DNA of 64,000 nucleotides, from the NCBI RefSeq assembly GCF_014217805.1, contig NZ_CP055156.1:496001-560000 (forward strand). The letters run 5' to 3'. Every line of letters starts with the position of its first letter. Within the stretch, counting starts at the first letter, position 1. A program made the translations under genes and the position numbers. The stretch comes from Adhaeribacter swui. GTDB taxonomy: Bacteria; Bacteroidota; Bacteroidia; Cytophagales; Hymenobacteraceae. Positions 57,916 through 64,000 of the stretch are shown here, in pieces. The notes beneath the pieces are model-generated. The model was given only the letters and a program-made list of their open reading frames with translations, was not told the DNA's origin and ran no database searches.

Positions 57916-60336
57916 ATGGAAAATATAATCCAAGAAGGTAATTACATGTTAAATGACCTGGCAAACAAAAAAGGAGAACTGTTTGCCGGTGCTATACTGG
58001 ATTGTAAATACGAAAATAATGACTTTTACTTTTACTGCGAGAATAATGTTATTTTACACGTTAAAGCAGTAACCGATAAAATTATCCGGTTCCGGTATGC
58101 CGTTGATGGCGATTTTCCACGGGATTTTTCTTATGCCCTATCGGAAACTTACCAACCCGAAAAGCCTACTTTAGAATTTAAAGAAAAACCCGACCATTAC
58201 CGCATTACTACCAACCGCATTATAATTACCATCTGGAAAGAAAATCTCTCAGTTAGAATACTCGATAAATCGGGTACGATTTTAATTGAAGACGAAAGAG
58301 GTTTCCACTGGGAATACGACCGCGAAACTGGCAACGACATTGTAAAAATAAGCAAAAAGGTACAAGGCGGCGAGCATTATTACGGGCTCGGCGATAAAGC
58401 TTTTAACATGAACCTGCGGGGTAAACGGGTGCAAAACTGGGGCAGCGACACTTACGGTTATGGTAAAAACTCCGACCCGCTTTACAAAAATATTCCGTTT
58501 TACATTGGCTTGCACCAGAAAATTGCGTACGGCATGTTCTTCGACAATAGTTTCCGGAGTTATTTTGATTTTGCCGCCGAACGCAGCAATGTAACCAGCT
58601 ACTGGGCCATGGGTGGCGAAATGAATTATTACTTTATTTACGGACCCGAGTTAGTAGAAGTAACCGCCCAGTACACCAATTTAACTGGCAAACCGGAATT
58701 GCCTCCCTTGTGGGCTTTAGGTTATCACCAGTGTAAATGGAGTTATTACCCCGAGCAGCGGGTAAAAGAAATAGCAGCCGGTTTTCGCGATCGGCAAATT
58801 CCCTGCGACGCCATTTACCTGGATATTGATTACATGGAAGGTTTCCGGTGTTTTACTTGGAGCAAAGATCGTTTTCCAGAACCCAAACGCATGGTACAAG
58901 AACTGGCGGATGACGGTTTTAAAATGGTAGTTATTATTGACCCGGGCATTAAAATAGACAAAGATTACTGGGTTTATCAAGAAGGCCTAGCCAACGATTA
59001 TTTCTGCCGACGGGCTGACGGCCCCCTCATGAAAGGTTCGGTATGGCCCGGGCTTTGCAATTTCCCGGATTTTACGCGCCCGAATGTGCGCGAATGGTGG
59101 GCCGGTTTGTTTAAAGATTTATTGGCTAGCGGCATTAAAGGCGTTTGGAACGACATGAATGAACCCGCCGTGTTTGAACAAGGCACTTTCCCGGATGACG
59201 TTCGTTTTGATTATGATGGGAATTCGTGCAGCCATAAAAAAGCCCATAACATTTATGGCATGCAAATGGCCCGGGCTACCAACCAGGGAGTAAAAAAATA
59301 CGCTTACCCCAACCGGCCATTTACCATAACCCGTTCGGGTTATTCCGGGGTGCAGCGTTTTGCCGCCACCTGGACCGGCGATAACATTGCCAGTTGGGAA
59401 CACATGTGGCTAGCCAACATTCAATGCCAGCGGTTAAGTATTTCGGGCTACTCGTTTGCCGGCTCCGATATTGGCGGATTTATTGATACTCCTTCCGGCG
59501 AATTATACATCCGGTGGCTGGCTTTAGGAGTATTTCATCCTTTTTGCCGGACCCATTCTTCCGGCGACCACGGCGATCAGGAACCTTGGTCGTTTGGCGA
59601 TGAAAATACCAATTTGGCCCGGAAGTTTATTCAATTGCGCTACCAGTTTATGCCCTACATGTATACTACCTTTTGGCAGTACGTCACCTACGGCACCCCC
59701 ATGTTAAAACCTTTGGTTTACCTGGACCAATACGACTCGGAAACGTACCTGCGCATGGCTGAATTTGGGTTAGGCGAAAATTTGCTGGTTTGCCCCATTA
59801 CCCAGCCCGAAGCCGATGGGCGCTGGTTGTATTTACCGCGAGGCAACTGGTATTATTACTGGACCGATGAAATAGTGGCGGGCGGCAAAGAAGTTTGGGC
59901 CGAAGCCAAGTTAGACCGGATACCGCTGTACGTGCAGGCCGGCGCTGTTATTCCCATGTACCCGGTGCAGCAATACGTCGGGGAAAAAGCAATTGAAGCG
60001 TTAACGTTACACGTATACCACAAAAACGGAGCACACCAAAGCACGTTGTTCGAAGATGCCGGCGATGGCTATGGCTACCAAAACGGAGATTGTATGATAA
60101 AGAAATTTGCTACAGTGGGCACCACGCAAAGTTTAAACTTACAGCAAACCGCCACCGGTAATTTTACGCCTACTTACAAAGTTTGTAAAATTGTGCTCCA
60201 CGGTTTACCTTTTGAAATAACTACAGCCGAATTAGATGAGCAAACCATTGCCTTAAGCCAGATTACAAAAGACGATGCTTTACAAACTTACACCCTTCTG
60301 GTAAACGCAAACTTCCAGAGTTTAACCATTAGGTAA
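57916..60336 (+). CDS. GH31 alpha-glucosidase
   Basis: The 806-residue protein has an N-terminal beta domain (about 1-255) and the GH31 barrel. The nucleophile is Asp413 in VWNDMNEP, and the acid/base is Asp489 in TWTGDN. Further family segments include YHQCKWSYYPE, YLDIDYMEG, and GSDIGGF. C-terminal beta domains follow, with WYYYWTDE. It should release glucose from the non-reducing ends of alpha-1,4/1,6 glucans or maltodextrins. No signal peptide is evident, so it is probably cytoplasmic. A second ATG 30 bases downstream is an alternative start. Confidence 0.94.
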   Translation: MENIIQEGNYMLNDLANKKGELFAGAILDCKYENNDFYFYCENNVILHVKAVTDKIIRFRYAVDGDFPRDFSYALSETYQPEKPTLEFKEKPDHYRITTNRIIITIWKENLSVRILDKSGTILIEDERGFHWEYDRETGNDIVKISKKVQGGEHYYGLGDKAFNMNLRGKRVQNWGSDTYGYGKNSDPLYKNIPFYIGLHQKIAYGMFFDNSFRSYFDFAAERSNVTSYWAMGGEMNYYFIYGPELVEVTAQYTNLTGKPELPPLWALGYHQCKWSYYPEQRVKEIAAGFRDRQIPCDAIYLDIDYMEGFRCFTWSKDRFPEPKRMVQELADDGFKMVVIIDPGIKIDKDYWVYQEGLANDYFCRRADGPLMKGSVWPGLCNFPDFTRPNVREWWAGLFKDLLASGIKGVWNDMNEPAVFEQGTFPDDVRFDYDGNSCSHKKAHNIYGMQMARATNQGVKKYAYPNRPFTITRSGYSGVQRFAATWTGDNIASWEHMWLANIQCQRLSISGYSFAGSDIGGFIDTPSGELYIRWLALGVFHPFCRTHSSGDHGDQEPWSFGDENTNLARKFIQLRYQFMPYMYTTFWQYVTYGTPMLKPLVYLDQYDSETYLRMAEFGLGENLLVCPITQPEADGRWLYLPRGNWYYYWTDEIVAGGKEVWAEAKLDRIPLYVQAGAVIPMYPVQQYVGEKAIEALTLHVYHKNGAHQSTLFEDAGDGYGYQNGDCMIKKFATVGTTQSLNLQQTATGNFTPTYKVCKIVLHGLPFEITTAELDEQTIALSQITKDDALQTYTLLVNANFQSLTIR

Positions 60337-60349
60337 TTGCCGAAAATTT

Positions 60350-60389
60350 AAAAAAGAAGCCACTGAATAATTCCAGTGGCTTCTTTTTT
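60350..60389. terminator. Bidirectional terminator, GH31 / fba
   Basis: A perfect 16-bp stem AAAAAAGAAGCCACTG/CAGTGGCTTCTTTTTT with an 8-base loop lies between convergent genes, with T runs on both strands. Confidence 0.93.
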
Positions 60390-60404
60390 TAAATTTTTTA
60401 ATTT

Positions 60405-61481
60405 TTAGTTGCGGTTTAAAGCATTTAAATCTTCAAAAGCTTCTTTTAAACGGGCGATAAAGTTCTTTTCGCCTTCGCGTAACCACACCCGAGGGTCATA
60501 GAATTTTTTGTTCGGGCTATCTTCGCCATCGGGGTTACCAATTTGCGCTTGCAGGTAGCCTTTTTTGTTTTCGTAGTAATTCCGGATACCATCCCAGAAA
60601 GCCCATTGCATATCGGTATCGATATTCATTTTAACGGCACCGTACTCAATAGCTTCTTTGATTTTGTGTTTTTCGGAGCCAGAACCGCCGTGGAAAACAA
60701 AGTTTACCGGGTTTGGCTTAGTACCAAATTTTTGCTGAATAAACTCTTGCGAATTTTTTAAAATTTCGGGACGCAACTCAACGTTACCGGGCTTGTAAAC
60801 ACCATGTACGTTACCGAAAGCTGCCGCAACGGTAAAATGATCGCTAATGGCTTTTAAAGTTTCGTAGGCATAAGCTACGTGCTCGGGCTGGGTGTATAAG
60901 TGCGAAGCATCTACATCCGAGTTATCAACGCCGTCTTCTTCGCCGCCGGTTACTCCCAGTTCAATCTCCACGGTCATGCCCATTTTATTCATGCGCTCTA
61001 AATAACGGGCGCAGGTTTCAATGTTTTCCTGAATTTCTTCTTCAGATAAATCGAGCATGTGCGAGCTGTATAATGGCTTACCGTGCTGGGCGTAAAACTT
61101 CTCGCCGGCATCTAATAAACCATCAATCCAGGGTAATAACTTTTTAGCGGCATGGTCGGTGTGTAATACAACCGGCACTCCGTAAGCTTCGGCCATTAAA
61201 TGCACGTGATGCGCCCCGGAAATACCACCGATAATAGCGGCTTTTTGTCCTTCGTTGCTTAAGCCTTTACCAGCAAAATACTGGGCACCGCCATTCGAAA
61301 ACTGAATGATGACCGGGGAATTTACGGCCTTAGCCGTTTCCAGCACCGCATTAACGGTTTCGGTGCTAATTACGTTTACTGCCGGAAGGGCAAAGTTATT
61401 TTCGTTGGCATAATTAAATAAGGCTTGCACATCGTCGCCGAATAATACGCCCGGTTTAAATTTGGTCATCACGTCACTCAT
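60405..61481 (-). CDS. fbaA: Class II fructose-bisphosphate aldolase
   Basis: This zinc enzyme cleaves fructose-1,6-bisphosphate in glycolysis and acts in reverse in gluconeogenesis. The 358-residue length and motifs are those of the E. coli FbaA subclass. VVLHTDHAAKKLLPW carries Asp109 and the zinc ligand His110, with further metal and phosphate residues in GNVHGVYKPGNV and VFHGGSGSEKHKI. VNIDTDMQWAFW-like MNIDTDMQWAFWDGIR completes the site. A hairpin (TGGTTTAA.../...TTAAACCA, 61534-61564) lies in its upstream region. Confidence 0.96.
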   Translation of the reverse strand: MSDVMTKFKPGVLFGDDVQALFNYANENNFALPAVNVISTETVNAVLETAKAVNSPVIIQFSNGGAQYFAGKGLSNEGQKAAIIGGISGAHHVHLMAEAYGVPVVLHTDHAAKKLLPWIDGLLDAGEKFYAQHGKPLYSSHMLDLSEEEIQENIETCARYLERMNKMGMTVEIELGVTGGEEDGVDNSDVDASHLYTQPEHVAYAYETLKAISDHFTVAAAFGNVHGVYKPGNVELRPEILKNSQEFIQQKFGTKPNPVNFVFHGGSGSEKHKIKEAIEYGAVKMNIDTDMQWAFWDGIRNYYENKKGYLQAQIGNPDGEDSPNKKFYDPRVWLREGEKNFIARLKEAFEDLNALNRN

Positions 61482-61533
61482 TGCTTAAAATATAATTAAT
61501 AAAGGTTTATTGAACTGTTAGGAAAAGGATAGT

Positions 61534-61564
61534 TGGTTTAAATTAATTTTTTCTAATTAAACCA
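61534..61564 (-). other. Inverted repeat upstream of fbaA
   Basis: TGGTTTAAATTA and TAATTAAACCA pair over 11 bp with one bulged base and a roughly 8-base loop, 53 bases before the fbaA start codon. TAGTATTG just beyond it (near 61577) is a partial -7 box, so the repeat probably lies in the 5' leader. Confidence 0.45.
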
Positions 61565-61646
61565 GCGCAATACTACTTTTTTTTATTCAAATTAAAAATT
61601 TATGCTTTTACTTTTCAATAAAATAACTCATTTACTAAAACAAAGC

Positions 61647-61664
61647 TGCTTTTTACAGAAAGCA
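61647..61664 (-). terminator. Weak terminator after the acyltransferase gene
   Basis: A 6-bp stem TGCTTT/AAAGCA, loop 6 nt, followed on the minus strand by GCTTTGTTTTAG. It is short, so this is only a tentative terminator. Confidence 0.35.
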
Positions 61665-61669
61665 ACTAC

Positions 61670-63013
61670 TTAAATTTTTTGTAAGTACTGCTGGCGGGCA
61701 AGGTCTAGCTCCGCAATTAACAACTCCCGCTGCTGCATTAAATTGCTGATTAATTTACGTTGGCTAAAAAATAAAGTCTGAAGCTTTAAAGTGGCTTGCA
61801 CCTTTTTTATTTGCTGGTAATAATAAAGCACAAAAAAACCAGCAACGGGCAATAACAGTAAAAAAAGGAGCAGTAAAATTAAGGAATGGGTTAAATACCA
61901 GACAATAAACCCTTCAAGAAAGTAAAACAAAGGAAAGGTAAATATACCGGTACTCAACAGAATAGGCGCTACAAATTCTTCTTCCTCGGTTAAGGCCTTG
62001 GCTACTTTAGCCGGAATAATGTAAGGCAGGTAGTTGGTTAATAAACCTAACAGGTACAAAGGAAACCCGAGCACAAAAAATATTCCGGAGGTAAACAGCC
62101 ACTTTCCTAAATGGCGTTTTCCAGTAGAATCGTAAAAGAGCTGATCTTGTAAACCTAATTGATTTAATTGGCTTAGATAAGCGGTTAGTTTTTCCTGGAT
62201 TTTATTTATTCGTTCCGGCTCAGATTTTTTAAAAAATTCTAAACTGGAAACAATATGCCGGGTAAGCTCAAATTCTTCGGCGCTGTTATTTACCTGGTGG
62301 TCTGTAACGAGCTTATTTTTAAAAACGGCCTCTACTTGCTTCACTAAAGCATCGTCTTCTTGGGAATAGGTATGAATCACCTGTGCTTCCAATGCTTCCC
62401 GGATTTGTCCGGTTAATTGTTTTACTGCCTCGCTCGGATTATGCTGGTATACCGCCGCCCACTGACTTACCGCTATAGGAGCTGCCACCGAAATAAATAA
62501 CCGGGAACGAAAGCGGGTGGGTTCTGCATAGTTTAAGCCAACGGGGAGTATGGTTACGGGTTGGTTAAAATTACTCCGGGCGGCGGCTCCCAGGGCAATT
62601 CGGGCAGCGCCGGTTTTTAATGGGCGTAGCCGGCGTTCATTAAAACTGTTTCCTTCCGGAAAAATCAACAAAGTACCTGCGGCCTGTAAAAATTGATAGC
62701 ATTTTTCAAAAGTTGCTTCATTGGCGCCCGCAGTAGCATTTCCGTCTTCGCGGCGATAAACCGGAATTAAATTCATTTTGCCGAGTAGCCACTTCCGGAA
62801 AGGCGTATTAAAAACGGTACTCTTGGCAATAAAGTAAACTTCTTGTTGAAATAAAGAAGCAATAACAATCGGGTCCATAAAAGTATTGGGGTGGTTAGCC
62901 ACCAAAAGCAATGGACCCTTGGTTGGCAGCGAGCCAGGTTGTTTTATTTCTATTTTGCTGTAAAAAATTTTTAAAGCAACCCGAAAAATAAGCTTCAGAA
63001 TAAAATACCCCAT
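61670..63013 (-). CDS. 1-acyl-glycerol-3-phosphate acyltransferase-like (PlsC family)
   Basis: From ATG 63013 the protein has about 447 residues (MGYFILKLIFRVALKI); a TTG 9 bases upstream is a poor alternative. The acyltransferase block has NHPNTFMDPI (about 37-46), a variant in which five residues separate His and Asp, and FPEGNSFNERRLRPLKTGAARIAL (about 121-144). The second half holds an amphipathic linker and about three to four membrane segments between roughly 300 and 410, then a coiled C-terminus. Classical PlsC is about 250 residues, so the membrane part is an addition seen in Bacteroidota homologues. The acyl acceptor is not known. Confidence 0.85.
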   Translation of the reverse strand: MGYFILKLIFRVALKIFYSKIEIKQPGSLPTKGPLLLVANHPNTFMDPIVIASLFQQEVYFIAKSTVFNTPFRKWLLGKMNLIPVYRREDGNATAGANEATFEKCYQFLQAAGTLLIFPEGNSFNERRLRPLKTGAARIALGAAARSNFNQPVTILPVGLNYAEPTRFRSRLFISVAAPIAVSQWAAVYQHNPSEAVKQLTGQIREALEAQVIHTYSQEDDALVKQVEAVFKNKLVTDHQVNNSAEEFELTRHIVSSLEFFKKSEPERINKIQEKLTAYLSQLNQLGLQDQLFYDSTGKRHLGKWLFTSGIFFVLGFPLYLLGLLTNYLPYIIPAKVAKALTEEEEFVAPILLSTGIFTFPLFYFLEGFIVWYLTHSLILLLLFLLLLPVAGFFVLYYYQQIKKVQATLKLQTLFFSQRKLISNLMQQRELLIAELDLARQQYLQKI

Positions 63014-63514
63014 ACTTGGCAAATTAACTACCCTACTAATTACTATACTAAACTGTACTAATAAGTAATTACTATTATTAAGGTTTAGGCAATGCTACAT
63101 ATTTACTACAAAGCTGGCAGTACAACGTAATTTAACTTACCTCTGTAGTAGCAACCCGGTTTATCTAAAATCAGCATTTTATTCCTGTTTACTTTCTATA
63201 GTCTATATACCCAGAAGCAAAAACGCATTTAATTCTAAAAAACCACACTATATTTAATAAGCAATTTTGATTTATCAATAAATAAAACGCAACACCTCTT
63301 AATTATTAAGCACCCAAACAACAAACAAGTTTATATTTAATCTACAAATCTCATTATTTAAGTATTTTTAACCTATTACACCTATTTACAAAGGCATTAT
63401 TCACTATTAATGTACATTTTTTAAAAATTTGCCTCTAAAAATTAGGTATTAATTTAAAATTATTATTATGTTTGAATCGTACATCAACTATTCATCACAT
63501 CTAATTAATTACCC
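63014..63514. other. AT-rich intergenic region upstream of the ammonium transporter gene
   Basis: About 500 bases of AT-rich divergent spacer without an apparent gene. TATGTTTG (63467-63474) is a perfect -7 match placed about 40 bases before the transporter start, but no -33 box is seen. I did not find a sigma-54 type GG-N10-GC site. An ACTACA/TGTAGT inverted repeat near 63100-63155 is of doubtful meaning. Confidence 0.5.
63467..63474 (+). promoter_or_regulatory. Candidate -7 box for the ammonium transporter gene
   Basis: TATGTTTG matches TAnnTTTG 40 bases before the start codon; the -33 element is not recognisable. Confidence 0.4.
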
Positions 63515-64000
63515 ATGAAAGAAAAATTATCTATCGTTCCCTTTTCCATGCTGGTTATTATCAGCGTACTGGGTGTAGCCTTGTCGGGAGTGCCCGGCAG
63601 CATGCCAACGGAAGATTTAAATTCGGGCGACGTAGCCTGGATGCTGGCAGCAACAGGTTTGGTTTTATTAATGACTCCGGGTTTAGCCTTATTTTACGGA
63701 GGCATGGTAAATGCTAAAAATGTTATTTCAACGATGTTGCAGAGCTTTATCTGCATGGGTGTTATTAGCATTTTGTGGGTAGTTGTGGGCTTCAGTCTGG
63801 CTTTCGGCGACTCTATTGGTGGTTTTATCGGCGACCCGCGCACGTATTTTATGTTTAATGGCGTACTCGAAAGCAAGCCTTGGCCTTTAGCTGCCACTAT
63901 TCCGTTAGTGTTATTTGCTTTCTTCCAATTAAAATTCGCGGTTATTACCCCGGCGCTTATTACTGGCTCTTTTTCCGAAAGAATTCGCTTTACTTCTTAT
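63515..64000 (+). CDS. Ammonium transporter (Amt family), 5' part
   Basis: The gene starts at ATG 63515 and stays open for 162 codons to the window end, so it is partial. The translation begins MKEKLSIVPFSMLVIISVLG, a signal or first hydrophobic segment. AWMLAATGLVLLMTPGLALFYGGMVNAKN follows, the hallmark first Amt helix, with IGGFIGDPR-like and FAFFQLKFAVITPALITGSFSERI segments (about residues 130-160). Amt channels import ammonium across the inner membrane. The partner PII gene, if any, lies beyond the window. Confidence 0.93.
   Translation, partial: MKEKLSIVPFSMLVIISVLGVALSGVPGSMPTEDLNSGDVAWMLAATGLVLLMTPGLALFYGGMVNAKNVISTMLQSFICMGVISILWVVVGFSLAFGDSIGGFIGDPRTYFMFNGVLESKPWPLAATIPLVLFAFFQLKFAVITPALITGSFSERIRFTSY

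Noticed and set aside
63100-63160. ACTACA/TGTAGT inverted repeat as an operator
   Set aside because: The arms are short and about 45 bases apart in AT-rich DNA, so chance is a sufficient explanation.

Overview
The window is a chromosomal segment of a member of the Bacteroidota, most likely a Cytophagales relative of the Hymenobacteraceae (Adhaeribacter, Rufibacter or Pontibacter type; the genus is inference). The evidence is the gene content and order, the almost complete absence of Shine-Dalgarno sequences before start codons, and several promoters of the Bacteroidota form TTTG-N19..22-TAnnTTTG. Further support comes from a zinc-free L36, a DUF3467 gene directly after rpoC, and tuf sitting among tRNA genes instead of in the str operon. 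No phage, IS element, CRISPR array or rRNA gene was seen.

Left flank (1-11.3 kb): a ppx/GppA phosphatase coupled to an RlmI-like methyltransferase (minus), dapF and a GNAT acetyltransferase (plus), and a tight three-gene carbohydrate operon (plus). That operon encodes a glycosyltransferase, UDP-galactopyranose mutase and a fused GH1 glycosidase/RmlD-like reductase. It is followed by an Ldh-family dehydrogenase and a convergent L,D-transpeptidase.

Centre (11.3-46.2 kb): about 35 kb of uninterrupted minus-strand information-processing genes. In transcription order these are tRNA-Tyr, tRNA-Gly, tRNA-Thr, tuf, tRNA-Trp, secE, nusG, rplK, rplA, rplJ, rplL, rpoB, rpoC, DUF3467 | rpsL, rpsG, fusA, rpsJ | the S10 and spc genes rplC to rpmJ | the alpha genes rpsM to rplQ | carA | eno, ftsB. 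Intrinsic terminators separate DUF3467 from rpsL, rpsJ from rplC, rplQ from carA, and eno from ftsB. Good promoters precede the tRNA cluster, rpsL and rplC, with a weaker internal one before rpsH. The cluster therefore reads as the beta, str, S10-spc-alpha units laid end to end.

Right flank (46.4-64 kb): an M1-family lipoprotein peptidase (minus), a biotin carrier protein, pyrH and frr (plus), then genes for alpha-glucan and sugar metabolism. These are glycogen branching enzyme (plus), a gluconate-2-dehydrogenase-subunit-3-like protein with a GMC oxidoreductase (plus), a glycogen-synthase-like GT4 (minus), a GH31 alpha-glucosidase (plus) and class II fructose-bisphosphate aldolase (minus). 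A PlsC-type acyltransferase (minus) and the 5' part of an ammonium transporter gene running off the window end (plus) complete it.

Most of the window is conserved housekeeping DNA. The least conventional parts are the glycosyltransferase/Glf/GH1-RmlD operon, hairpins placed between genes of the rpo/tuf region (one abutting tRNA-Trp), and an operator-like palindrome before the GMC dehydrogenase pair.
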